Of a DNA stretch of 64,000 nucleotides, positions 1 through 12,461 are shown piece by piece. The position numbers and the translations under genes are program-made. The stretch is taken from the NCBI GenBank assembly GCA_033439265.1, contig JAVTVX010000020.1, positions 12,356,001-12,420,000 on the forward strand. The letters run 5' to 3'. The number at the start of each line of letters is the position of its first letter. Within the stretch, counting starts at the first letter, position 1. The notes below the pieces were generated by a model. The model was not told the origin of the DNA, made no database searches, and was given only the letters and a program-made list of their open reading frames with translations. This DNA comes from Dillenia suffruticosa (taxonomy: Eukaryota; Streptophyta; Magnoliopsida; Dilleniales; Dilleniaceae).

Positions 1-2225
1 ACTCTCTTTAGATATTTTTCTCAAAAATTCTATTTTTTGGACTGATTTGTATTTTTCACCTAATTTGAGCATAATTTCAAAAATATATAAAATTACTCAT
101 AATATTTCTTAAATAAAAGAATGTATTTTAAGATTAGAGTTTAGCCCCATAAATCATAAAAATTACACCTTTACCCCCATTATTTCAAAATTAACCAATA
201 GTAAGACTACAAGGTTTGGCCTCCATCGAACATAAACTAAATATACGTGATGCATGAAATAGCAAAACCTAGTAGATAGGCATAGATCATAGATTATATG
301 GTATCATCTATCATATTATAGCATCAATCATGCTCCTAATGATACACAGCCTCTCGATATCCATGATGTATGAAATACTCATCATGTATCTTTTCATAGC
401 ATGAATAATTATAATCATAGGCATAATTCATGATCTGATCTAAACATAAATCATATATTTTCTATCACAATTCAACTAATTAAATAACCATTATACGATC
501 ATTATGTCAATAATTACAAGAAATTAAAACGTAAAGTCATGGATAATCAATCTTTAATATTTACCGGATAATGCACGGACAAATTATTAAACATTTAATG
601 TGCTCAAGAGACCTAAAATCACATAAGTACACAAGATACCATAAAAATCTTAAAATAATTCAACTAAACATGTGTTAGGGTCCCATAAAAACTTAACCCC
701 AAATCAAGCCATGCATAAGTAAAAAAGACAAGTAATTAGAGAAGAGTGAGAAAGAGTACAACCCCTGAAAGCCCTAAAAGCTCCACCTTTTCTTCGATTA
801 AATGCAATCCCTAATCCAAACAAAGCAAGTTTTAATGCCAAAAATGAAAACTTTTATCCACAAATGTAAACTTGGATTGTATTCAATGCAAACCCCAGAG
901 AGACAAGCAAAAAGGAGTAAAAATTGATCAAATAACTAGTACTTTAACATATCCATTGATGTTGCTGCACCGAGCTAAGTTTTGCCAAAAATATATTCAT
1001 CATCTTCGTTTCTGTTGAAAAATATTAGAAAATTTATATCAATACAATTTTAAAGATATAGAATTATTATTAAATAATCATACTCTAAATTATAAAATCA
1101 GCACATGATAATTTTAAATATTTATTTGAAATCCATGGAGAAACATAATAAAAATGAAAAATTTAACATAATAGGATTGTGATTAGATCAAAAATTTCTC
1201 CTCTTTTCTCTTGATTCATTAGATGTGTTAACTATAATATTTTCATTATCTAAATGTTTTGATAATTTTGAATCATAACCATCATGAAAAAAGTTGTACA
1301 AAAGGAAAAATTTTTTTATCAGCCAAAGAATTTGAAAAATACAAATATATATTTATAAATGAAATATCTATAGATAATAAGTTTTATATTAGTAGAGTAT
1401 TACCTCATCTATCTCTCTCTTTTTCTTGATAATTTGACACAGACAAACCTTGCACATTTTTCATCATTTATAATGGTATTTGGTCTTATTTTAAAACTGT
1501 GCTTAGTCCCTATAATGTTCTTGTTATGGTATGGAACAAGATATTTTTCATCATTTTCTTATAAAATATTTATTAAATTAAATATCAGTATTCATTGGTT
1601 AAAAGTAAAGATATGATATAAATATATTATTAAATTATTAAAAATTTTAATCAAAACAAAAAATATATATATTGAATCAGTAAATCATTCCTTCTTTATT
1701 TTGTCCTTGAATCAATAAGAAAGTCTATTCCAAATAATATAATGCAGGTAATTTCCCTGAGATAAAACTTTTAAAATTATTAAAGCACTTATTTATATAT
1801 TTTTAAATATAATAGATGTAATAATAATAATAATTACTATAAAATACCTCTAATTCATCGATAATAACAAATTCAATGCTTATATGCCTTCCATGCATTA
1901 GTGACTTTCCGCTTTCGAGCAATTCTAATTTTTATTCTTGAATCTTCTTGTCGGGACTTAATTTTGACAACAAAATATAATCAAAATTCTTTTTATTGTT
2001 TTCTGACCTGCATATAAAATGCATATCATAAACAAACAACTTAATTATTTAAGTAAAATAGAAAAGCATATAAATTACTATTTTTATTTTCTATTTTTTA
2101 TTTATTCTATACATTATAAAAGCATATGAGTAGATAATGGAGAAATCTAATACATAATCATATATAATTTTTTATTATATTTCTATCAAGTTAGAAAGAT
2201 GGAGAACAATATATAGTGAAAAAAG

Positions 2226-2256
<31 letters not shown>

Positions 2257-5100
2257 AATTTTTATACTTGATGCATAGTGGGTTTGTAGTTGTTCCTTAT
2301 ATGGATAGATCTTATTGAGAAGAAATAGAGAAGATGAGCGGAAATAGAGAAAAAAAAGGAAATGTAATTTGAGAGAAAAAAAAAATGTAAGGAATAGAAA
2401 ATAAAAAACTAACGATGGTTAATTGTATATTTAAATGGAAGGCGTCATTGTTTATTAAGGAGACATGATTTTTATATTAAAAATAAAAAAGTAAATAAAA
2501 GATTTATAAATTAAAACAGAGGTAAATAGAATGTGCTAAACGTAAAAAATAATAGAAATGTCAAATTTTTTAAATGGAAGGTGGAAGGTCTCATTGTTTA
2601 TTAAGGAAGCACAATTTTTATGTTAAAAATAAAAAAGGTAAATTGAAAATCACAAACTAAAATAGAAGTAAATGGAAATTGTTAAATGTAAAAAATAAGT
2701 GAAAGGTCAAATGTTTGAAATGATATTTTTTTAATATTTAAACTATATGAAATTTAAATAGGGTCATGTGTGATTTAAATAAAAGGTAAAATAAAAAGTT
2801 TCTTTTTTTATTATGGTTTTTATTATGGTTTTTTGATTTTCATGCTAAAAAAGGAGGAAATAACAATTAAAATAATCATTTATCGAAATAGAGATAAAGA
2901 CCATGAAAATAAAAGATAAATTGAATTGGAGGGATAATATTTATATTACATGATTTGAATAAATTGAATTATATATATAAATATATATTCAAGTAAAGTG
3001 AAAAGTTATTTAGCTCAAAAGTTATGAACCTTTCATTTTTAAATTAAAGGAGTTATAAAGAATTTAAAATTTTAAATATTTATAGATATTGTTTTAAAGG
3101 ATCATATATAATTTAAGTGAAAGTAGTTTTTTAAATTTTAAAATCTACACGTATGGTTTAAAAATTAATTTTTCTATAAAGAAATTATTCTATACAGAAT
3201 TTAGATGCATGAATGGCCGATACATATAGTAGAGAAGAGGAACTCAAACATTAAAAGAATAATAATCAATCAAAAAGAAAATAAAAAGAAAAAAGCAAAG
3301 AAAAGGTCATGGTTAATGTAATTAAATATAGGTAAACCAACAGGAATAGAGAAACAAAATGTAATTCGAGAGAAAAAATATGAGGAATAAAAAATGAAAA
3401 TCTAACGATGGTTAATAGTATATTTAAATGGAAGGTGTCCTTATTTATTAAGAAAATACGATCTCTATGTTAAAAGTAAAAAAGGTAAATAAAATGTCAT
3501 AAATTAAAATAGAGATAAATGGAAAGTAGTGCACGTAAAAAATAATTGAAAAATCTAATGTTTTAAATGGAAGGTGTTCTAAAGAATTTATCCATGTATA
3601 GCTGATGGGAGGGGAAAACCAAGTCAAATAAATAAAAAGTCAAATGTTTAGCAATTTTTCAAAAAAAAAAAAAAAAAAAAAAAGGATTTTCTTACATGTT
3701 TTTATCCGGATATATATATAATAAAGGAGTTGTAAAGAATTTATGACAAAAACATGTCAAATAAATGAGAAGTTAAATGTTTTTACAGATTTTTATCGGT
3801 CCATATTAAAAAAAAACCTATAATAGATGTCAGTATTTACGATAAAAATCTAATTTTATATATATAGTATAGATTTAAGTGTTTTAAATGAAATATATTC
3901 CCAAGATTTATATTCTGAAAATATCTCAGAGATACCCATCATTAATACTGTAATTAGGATAAGGAAATTTTGTATTAAGAAATAGGTCATCGTCACTACT
4001 ATCTAAGGTCGTGGTTACAATTTAAAATGATGTAGCACTGATCTTTCCCTGCAAATCACTTTTGCTTGTGCATTGTTGACATGCTAATAAGTCTTACTTT
4101 TCTAAATTAATTTTTTTTTTTTTTTTTAAAAAATTAGTAAATATCAACACTAAAGATATTAACTCGAAATCTAACAAATCAATAGTTGACATGCTATTCT
4201 AGATTTTATATTTAATTTTGAAACATATGGTTTATTATTTTTGTTTGAAAGAATACAAAGTTATTTTTGCATTTGCAGTTTTTTTGTGTAGTTGGAAAGA
4301 AGATGAGGAGTGTCGATCCACTTAAACTACTCATTACATTTTATTTTAAGGAATTCATGATAAATTATAATGAAACAAATTATATAAATGTGGGTTTTGA
4401 TGAAAAGTTTTAATTGCAAGAACCATCCACATTTCTAAAATGAGTTTCAATTAAATGTCATGTTAATGATCCGTGATCCCTACAAACTCTAAATAGCATT
4501 TCTTTCCTCCTTAAAAAGAGACTTATTCTAAACCCTCACGACAGTTTGACTTCCATTTTCATGTATCTACATTAAATATAAAAGTTTGTATTTAGTAAAA
4601 TCATTTTTGACTAATATATAATATTTTGTCCTTATGGAAAAATGAATTTCCGATATTATCTTAATGTAATATATTTCATTAAATTTCTGTCTTTATTTTA
4701 TATCTCCCTTTTGTGTATTTAGATTTGTACCTCTTAAGATTACACATTTCAATCTCAAACACCCTTTTATATATCTCTACATTAACCATTCAAATTTTAT
4801 ATGGTTCCAACACTCATATAACTCGAAACTAATTGTTTCAATAGATGAAACCACATTTCTTTCATTTTTCTACTAATTATCTAAATTCTCAAAATATTTA
4901 TAATAAATTTTTAATTTTGTTGTTAAAATCGAATGCACACAACAAAAAATATAACTTCTTCCAATGCTTTTTTTTTCCTGATGTTCAATTACAGTGTCGC
5001 CACTATTTTGCCTTCCATGATATTTTTATAGAAAACGTCGATAAAATTTTTTTTGATAATGTTTAAATACCAAAACATCGGAAAAAGTTGTTGGCATAAA
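1..5100. repeat. Old dispersed repeat, copy A (interrupted)
   Basis: Bases about 40-940 match 15755-16610 base by base with scattered substitutions; for example, both read caaaacctagtagataggca. After an extra segment at about 945-3885, the match resumes at about 3886-4090 (16660-16920 in copy B). It continues at about 4330-4925, matching 24470-24936 plus 36364-36510. The two copies therefore represent one ancestral sequence of at least 2 kb. No long open frame or conserved domain was seen. It may be an eroded transposon or a segmental duplication. The short ORFs inside it are not supported as genes. Confidence 0.75.
945..3885. repeat. AT-rich segment present in copy A, absent from copy B
   Basis: In copy B the sequence runs straight from the part matching 930 to the part matching 3890, so this stretch was either gained in A or lost from B. 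It is very AT-rich and contains an AT microsatellite (2226-2252) and an A tract (3661-3682). It also holds three copies of a unit of about 150-180 bases, at about 2405-2570, 2570-2715 and 3400-3580. Each unit contains 'aaatggaagg' followed by 'ttattaag' and a run of A-rich words. No target-site duplication or inverted termini could be assigned, and no gene is visible. Confidence 0.5.
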
Positions 5101-6069
5101 AAAAAAAAAAAAAAAAAGCAATGACAAAACTTTTATCGACATTTTAGCATTAAACCTCAGCAAAAGTTATAAGTTTTTGTCAATATTTCATATTTTAAAT
5201 ATCTGCAGCACTTTCATCTAAATATTGGGAAAGGGTGGATAGAGACACCAGAGAGGTAGACATTTTAGTGAGAGAGAGAGAGAGAGAGAGAGAGATATAG
5301 GGATATCTTTACGTTTTTACTTAAAATATAGATATCTTCATTTTTGCCCGACGTTTTTGGAGCCCAACTTCGGGAAGCCCTTTTAAAACTTACACGAACA
5401 TACCTTCTTTTAAAAATAAGAGATTAATGTCATTCGATTTAGAGTGAAAAAGGGGATGGAAGTAAAAGAGGAATGAAATAGCTTCCCTTCATGTCAGAAA
5501 AATTTCTTTCTACTTATGGATGGATTGGAAATGCAATGAAAATTTGTTGACAAAATTATTTTCTCTCTTCTTCTTTCTTTTTTTTTTTTTTTTTATTTTT
5601 TTTTTTTATTTATTTTTACATGATTTAGACAAAGTAATACTCATTTGCTTCCCCTTCAAGCTCTACATCCACTTTTCACTCTAACCAAATGGGAGAAAAT
5701 AATATATATTTTCTTTTCTTTCACTTATACCAAACAAAACAGAATAAAAGAAAACATATTTATTTTTATCCCATGAAATAAATCTACCCTTCTCTTTCCC
5801 CTCCCCCTCTCATATCACAAACCAAACTTACCCTAAATGTAAGATCAATCATTTTGTAAACCCCGTTGACTTCAAAGAGGGAGTTTATAATCTCATTCAT
5901 ATATAAATATACAAATATTGAGCCACCAAAATTAGTTTTACTGTTCAAATATTGAACAAATAGGAATTCATTGTATGGTAAATTTTTTGAACTTGTAATA
6001 TTGTTTTTTTTTTTCCTCGTTATATAGTAAATACACAAATATGTGGATTTATTGCAAAAGAATTTTAAT
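5101..6069. other. AT-rich spacer without a recognised gene
   Basis: This stretch separates repeat copy A from the xylanase promoter. It contains a GA microsatellite at about 5271-5296 and T-rich tracts at about 5575-5612. The only open frame of note, 84 codons on the minus strand at 5784-6038, is low in complexity and resembles nothing recognisable. Confidence 0.6.
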
Positions 6070-6362
6070 ATAAAGCCAATAGCTAGAAAAATAATTTGTA
6101 TTCAGTTGTATATAAGGCATGTAAACTAAGTAAACAGTATTAGGACAACATGCTCTAGCAAAGTAATTATGGCTTAAATGAATCCCATGTAATAATATTT
6201 ATATTTTTGGAGTGGATGGAAACCTAGAAATTAGAAATTGAAAAAAAGAAATTGTTCCGACCTGTTTGAATAAATAGTTGTAAGCATAAATGCGTCACCA
6301 TATAAGCCAATAGCTAAAATTAGGAGAATGGATGTAGGCTTCATGTTGTATATAAGGAACAA
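6070..6362 (+). promoter_or_regulatory. Xylanase promoter with duplicated TATA module
   Basis: TATATAAGG occurs at 6349-6357, about 110 bases before the proposed start codon. A leader without an upstream ATG follows it. The same word occurs 240 bases upstream at 6109-6117. Both are preceded by a shared block containing 'agccaatagcta' (from about 6073 and 6304), so the core promoter region appears tandemly duplicated. The CCAAT-like word within that block may act as a CCAAT box. The downstream TATA box is the likelier one for this gene, with transcription starting near 6380-6390. No start site is demonstrated. Confidence 0.5.
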
Positions 6363-6461
6363 GAAAACACAATCAGAACCCTACCCTAATTATTTGATTC
6401 GGAAAAGTTTAGTGCACTGAGTCCTTGTCTGGGGCATCATTGAAGACAAAGTGTTTGACAA

Positions 6462-9400
6462 ATGGTATCAGTGAACCTTCTTTGTACCGATTTGGTTAAT
6501 CATTTTAAAGCTCTTATAAAATGGTGCTTTTCTTGTGGCAGAAGGCAACGAATTTGGGTTTAGCTAGTGCCAATATCATACTGAACCCTGACTTTGCAAG
6601 TGGATTGCATTGTTGGCATCCCAATTGCTGTGATGGCTTTGTGGTCTCGGATGACTCTGATCTCCATCCAGGAGTATCTGCAAAGTCAATGGGTAGATAT
6701 GCTGTTGTTACGAATCGTAAAGAATGTTGGCAGGGTCTGGAGCAAGACGTCACCAGCAGAATTTCACCTGGTTCGACTTATGCAGTGTCTGCTCGCGTTG
6801 GAGTCTCAGGGCCTCATCATGAGTCTGCTGATGTTGTGGCTACATTGAGACTGGAATACCACAATTCAGCTCCTACTTATTTGTTCATTGGGAGGTTGTT
6901 ATTATTATTATTATTATTATTATTGTCTCACGTTTTGCTGTTTTATCTTTCTTTTACCGTCTTTTGGATTACATTGCGCAAATGGTACTAATTTCTACTT
7001 GCAGAACTCTGGTGTCAAAGGACCGATGGGAAATGTTGGAAGGAACGTTTACGCTGTCAGCAATGCCCGACCGTGTTGTATTTTATTTGGAAGGACCTTC
7101 ACCTGGAATGGACCTGCTTATACAATCTGTATCTGTATCTTGTTTGAGTCCCACCAACAATGAGGTCAGCATATGTTCTGCATTTGTTCAATTCAATGCA
7201 CTTCAGGTCAGTATATTAGTTATATAGAAAGATATTGGAATGAACAAATATAAGGTTGTTTCATGGATAGCTCCTTTAGATGATTACATGTGCAGATAAA
7301 ACACCATTTTGGTATTTAAAAGGTTACAAGGACACTAATTTGGATAGTCTTTTCTCTTCGTATTTTCAGATGAGTGGAAGCACTCATTGTGTTGCTGATG
7401 GAGATGAAAACATCATACATAACCCTAGCTTTGAGGATGGCCTAAATAATTGGTCAGGAAATGGTTGTAAGATCCTTCTGCACAACTCCATGGGTGATGG
7501 GAAGATCCTACCACCTTCTGGAAACTTTTTTGCATCTGCGACAGAAAGAACACACACTTGGAATGGTCTCCAGCAGGAGATCACTGGATGTGTGCAGCGA
7601 AAGCTTGCCTATGAGGCCACAGCAGTGGTCAGGATATTTGGCAACAATGTTACCAGTGCAGATGTACAGATCACCTTGTGGGTTCAGGCACCAGATGGCA
7701 GGGAGCAGTACATTGGCATTGTCAAGTTAGTTTTCTTGTCTGATTCCTCTGTCGTCTAAATCATGTTTGTCTTCTTTACATACAACTTCTCCATGATATA
7801 AGAGTCCATTAGTGATACATAAACACATCGTTTATGAAACTTTTATAGAATGGTCATATACCCACATGAGTCTGGCATTTGTTTGTTTCTTTATTATTGC
7901 ACTGAGAAAAAATTTGAACTTTCCGTGTATATCCTGTATATTGTGAAGTTGTAATATAAGCAGGTCAAGGTCCTAAATTCACAAAAAATATTGTTCACTT
8001 GTGACTTGCTATACTTCTCCGGAAACTCTTAACTAAGTTACCTCCCGATCCTCAGTAGTGACGGCACACTCAAATAAATGCAACATGGCGCAAATATTGT
8101 TGTTTTTGAATCCAATTCTTTCTTCCTTCTTTCATCTTTTTGGCATTATAGTACTATTTTCTTAACCAGAAGCAAGATATATCTCCTTCCCATTTTTCTG
8201 TTTACAACATTATTTATATTTTGTAGTTGCCCTAACTGTAGTACTTTTACTTTGAAGTTCGCAAGCAACAGACAAGGATTGGGTACAGTTACGGGGGAAA
8301 TTTCTCATAAATGGTTCTCCATCAAAAGTAGTCATTTATTTTGAAGGTCCTCCAGCAGGAACAGATATTCTTGTCAACAGTTTGGTGGTAAAGCACGCAG
8401 AGCCAACTCCACCTTCACCTCCTCCAGTTGTTGAGGTTGGTTAACAAGTGAAAAGACTTTGATTTATTTCTGAGTTCACTTATTGAATACATTGGCATTG
8501 CCAAGTCACTTCATTCATGTTGTTAGAATTGATTGTCCTCTATGTTCAGAATCCAGATTATGGAGTAAATATAATTGAAAACAGCAATCTTGACAATGGC
8601 ACCAATGGATGGTTTCCGCTTGGTAATTGTACTTTATCAGTTGTTAGTGGCTCACCACACATTTTACCTCCAGTGGCAAGAGATTCCCTTGGGCCACAAG
8701 CACCCTTAAGTGGCCGCTACATCCTGGTGACTAACCGTACAGACACTTGGATGGGTCCAGCTCAGATGATCACTGACAAATTGAAACTATATTTGACATA
8801 CCAAGTATCTGCTTGGGTGAAGATAGGGCATGGAGCTACTGGTCCGCAGACTGTTAATGTTGCATTAGGAGTTGACAATCAGTGGGTCAATGGAGGCCAA
8901 GTTGAGGTTGATGACAACAGATGGCATGAAATCGGAGGTTCTTTTAGAATCGAGAAGCAACCATCCAAGGTTATGGTTTATGTTCAGGGTCCTGCATCAG
9001 GTATTGACTTGATGATTGCTGGACTTCAAATCTTCCCAGTTGATCGATCCGCAAGGTTTAAACTTTTAAAGGAGCAGACAGATAAGGTAATCTTTCAACA
9101 CAATCTTTTAAAGTTTAATCGCCTATATTTTTTTTTCCCAATTTTCCCTAAATAAATTCCTTGGGCTTCAGTATTGTGAGCTCCATCGAATATCACACCA
9201 TATGGGATTTGAATTAGAAGGTATTACCTTCTGCATCAAAAAAATGAAATGCTTTTTCCACATCCAAACACAAAAGGCCTCCTGAAAAAATTCACGGATT
9301 AGGAAAGATCAAGTCGGGGTTGATCCTGTCATTAATTGAACAAAAAGCTTTGTTCATCAATGTTCTCTAATTCTGCATTGATGAAATAACATGAGCACTA

Positions 9401-10676
9401 GCATTCCTCTGCTGCTGCTTCCAGAAAAAATTGATTATTTTAGAGTAACTTCTACTGAAATGCATGGGCTGAAGGTCTCAATTCTTTGTGTTCACCTTCT
9501 TCTTTAAACTGGATTAACAATGTCACTTTTAATAATCAATTACTGATTTCATAAGTGCAGATCCGAAAGCGTGACATAACCCTGAAATTCTCAGATTCTG
9601 GTGAATCCAGTTTATTTGGCACATTTGTTCAAATCCGGCAGACGCAGAACAGTTTCCCCTTTGGCTCATGTGTAACGAGAATGAACATAGATAATGAAGA
9701 TTTTGTTGACTTCTATGTGAAAAATTTTAACTGGGTTGTGTTTGAGAATGAATTGAAGTGGTTTTGGACAGAGCCTGAACAAGGTAACTTGAACTACAGG
9801 GATGCAGATGAACTATTAGATTTGTTTGAAAGCCACAATATAGAAACCCGAGGACATTGTATTTTCTGGGAAGGTGAAAACGCTGTCCAGTCATGGGTAC
9901 GATCACTGAACACGAATGACTTGATGACAGCTGTTCAAAACCGTCTGACCGGCCTTTTGACACATTACAAGGAGAAGTTCAAGCACTATGATGTGAACAA
10001 TGAAATGCTGCATGGATCCTTTTATCAAGATCGATTAGGCAATGATATCAGAGCTAACATGTTCAAGACTGCAAACCAGCTTGATCCATCTGCAACACTT
10101 TTTGTTAATGACTATCATGTAGAAGATTGGAAAGATCCTAAGTCATCCCCGGAGAAGTACATTGAACACATTCTTGATCTGCAAGAGCAAGGTGCTCCAG
10201 TGGGTGGAATTGGGATTCAGGGGCATATAGACAGCCCTGTAGGGCCAATAGTGCGTTCCGCCCTAGATAAGTTGGGTATTCTCGGTCTTCCAATCTGGTT
10301 TAGTGAACTTGATGTGTCTTCCATAAATGAGTATGTCAGGGCAGATGATTTGGAAGTCATGCTTCGAGAAGCTTTCGCACACCCGGCAGTGGAGGGTATC
10401 ATGCTTTGGGGATTTTGGGAGTTGTTTATGAGCCGTGACCATGCTCACTTGGTGAATGCAGAAGGTGATTTAAATGAAGCTGGTAAGCGATACCTTGATC
10501 TTAAACAAGAATGGCTTTCGCATGCTCATGGGCATATTGATGAGCAAGGAGAGTTAAGTTTCAGAGGCTTCCATGGGACATATACAGTGGAAATTGTTAC
10601 ACTTACGAAGAAAGTTTCCAAGACATTTGTTGTTGAGAAAGGGGATTCCCCATTGGTTGTGTCCATCGGTCTATAA
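6462..10676 (+). CDS. XYN1: Endo-1,4-beta-xylanase, GH10 with three CBM22 domains (XYN1-like)
   Basis: This enzyme hydrolyses internal beta-1,4 bonds of xylan and is expected to act in cell-wall remodelling. Proposed exons are 6462-6464 (ATG), 6542-6894, 7005-7164, 7370-7725, 8258-8435, 8550-9086 and 9561-10676. All junctions are GT-AG and keep frame, giving 900 residues, close to Arabidopsis XYN1 (about 917). Three CBM22/CBM_4_9 modules occupy about residues 13-165, 183-340 and 353-515; they start ANIILNPDF, ENIIHNPSF and VNIIENSNL. The GH10 domain fills about 540-810. The acid/base Glu lies in YDVNNEML (codon 10002-10004, about residue 677) and the nucleophile in WFSELDVSS (10305-10307, about residue 778). 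No signal peptide is evident. The start is the least certain part: an ATG at 6521 also opens the frame, but the AG at 6540-6541 looks like an acceptor. A TTA microsatellite lies in the intron after 6894. All domains look intact. Confidence 0.93.
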
Positions 10677-11160
10677 TGCAAGGTACTATCTCATTTTATC
10701 CAATAAATAACACTAAGGACCTTCACTTGTTCTCTACTCTGCAAGAGAGAAAAGATGGGGTGTTCACCTTGAAAACAGTATTTTCCTGCTTCAATAATGT
10801 GAATTTGGAAATATTTATAATATGGTTTTCCAATTCAATATATGTGAAGAATAATGAAAATAAGGATGATGATATCTTCATTGTATCTGTTGCATTTAAT
10901 GTTTGCAAATATTACGCTTAAAAATAAATCTTATATTATTCTTACTCCATCTTGCTTGTTCCCTGCTAATATGAACATTGCTTCCGGTGGCAAATAAGAA
11001 TTACATCACCCCAAGGTTATTTTCTTGGACAGTGGAAAAAAAAAAGGCGACTACAATCATCTATCTTAATCCTACCAAAACAAAAGTACTTTTGATATAT
11101 GTTTGTTCCTCGAATGATGCTAGTTACCTTACCTTAAAAACCTCATAGTAGCATGTTTAT
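10677..11160 (+). other. Xylanase 3' UTR and downstream spacer
   Basis: AATAAA words occur at 10702-10707, just after the stop codon, and at 10923-10928, within T-rich sequence. Either could serve as the polyadenylation signal; the second gives a more usual plant 3' UTR of about 250-280 bases. The short open frames on both strands here have no recognisable content. Confidence 0.5.
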
Positions 11161-11189
11161 GGCACAGTAGATGCCAACAATAGAGAAGG

Positions 11190-11371
11190 CTGTGAGATCT
11201 AGATGTTGGGATTGCCTTACTAATTGGTCCGGAAAAGGCTGTGTGATCCTTCTGTACAACTGCGTTAGATATCTGTGGAAACATTTTAGTCAGTGCAACG
11301 GAATGAAGAGGGATAAGGAGCTGATTGTTGCAAGAGGTCACTGGAGTGCCGGGAGCTTGACAAGAAACTGA
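11190..11371 (+). pseudogene. Decayed CBM22 fragment from the xylanase
   Basis: One frame reads DCLTNWSGKGCVILLYN, which matches DGLNNWSGNGCKILLHN in the second CBM22 of the neighbouring xylanase (exon 7370-7725). The match also holds at DNA level: 'aattggtccggaaaaggctg' against 'aattggtcaggaaatggttg'. Further on, 'gaggtcactggagtgc' resembles 'gagatcactggatgtg'. The middle of the domain is scrambled or deleted, and the other exons and the GH10 part are missing. It is most simply the remnant of a tandem or partial duplication of the gene about 3.7 kb upstream. It cannot encode a folded CBM22. Confidence 0.7.
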
Positions 11372-12100
11372 TTGTCTTTGTCTTGAAAGAAAGCTAGAGA
11401 TATGGTCGTTTCATATTATATTGGCCGTCGCCAATTGTTTTTCCCCTGCATGGCAATGACCGCTTCATTATCATTATGCACATGGAGTTGAAGGAGCAAA
11501 TTTTCATGATTCATTAGTTACATTTGTAAAGTTGGGTGGTGAATTTGATTTACATCCTTTTGTATGATTATCCCTGCAAATTTTCAACTGTTATTACTAG
11601 GAAACATTAATAGAAATTTGTACGTCCCAAAAAAAAAAAAAAGAAATTTGTACATCCCAATTTTGTTGCGAGAGAACTACTAAATCTTGATGACATTCTT
11701 ATTTCTTTTGTATATGATCCGGTGCACCTAATTTCTTAAGAGGACCTAGAAATACCGGGACACTGTTGGGACCTTAGTTCTTCCACGCATTGTGCTAGCT
11801 CAGTATGGAGAAGGCCACGCTTCTGCTCAAGTCCATGCTTATTCAGTTGTCACATAAGCAATAGTCCATAACCGAAGAACTAAAGGTTCATACCTAGCAC
11901 CATGTGAGAATTTATCACCTAAATAGTCATGTTTATCTAGAAGTTTGCTTCCCACTGCGCCCAACTTAAGTGGGTCAGAAGATAAACCAAATTTGCTGAT
12001 GCTGGTTTCCCGATTTGGGCCTTTCCTGTGATATTGATCCCAAGATTGTGGGCTCATTTCCCTACTAGAACCCAATCATTTTCTTTTTAAATTCAGTTGG
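11372..12100. other. Spacer, no gene recognised
   Basis: Mostly unique AT-rich sequence, with a local direct repeat of 'agaaatttgtacrtccca' at about 11612-11660 separated by an A tract. A 78-codon minus-strand frame at 11839-12075 has no recognisable similarity. Confidence 0.5.
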
Positions 12101-12424
12101 GTTGTTTGAGTACACAAAATGGCTTTTCTGCCACATCATCAACATCCACAAAATCATATGAACATTCTGCGTCTCAAAATAAATCGAGAAAATGTTGTTT
12201 GTGTCGGAGGGAATGGGTCCCAACGCGCTACATCAATTGATAGGCTCCCACCATCTAACTTCACTCTAAACTATGATAGGACAATACGTGGGCCCCTACC
12301 AAACAAGCAGTCTCATCTCCGTCACAAATACCAGGTTCTCTCGGTCCCACCTCCCACATGGGTGAATAGCGCCGTTGCCGGACCCAACACGCACAATATC
12401 CCTAACAGAGTTGTAGCCTCTTCT

Positions 12425-12461
<37 letters not shown>

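Noticed and set aside
4845-5066. 73-codon plus-strand frame
   Set aside because: It overlaps the dispersed repeat, is not preserved in the matching part of copy B, and has no recognisable content.
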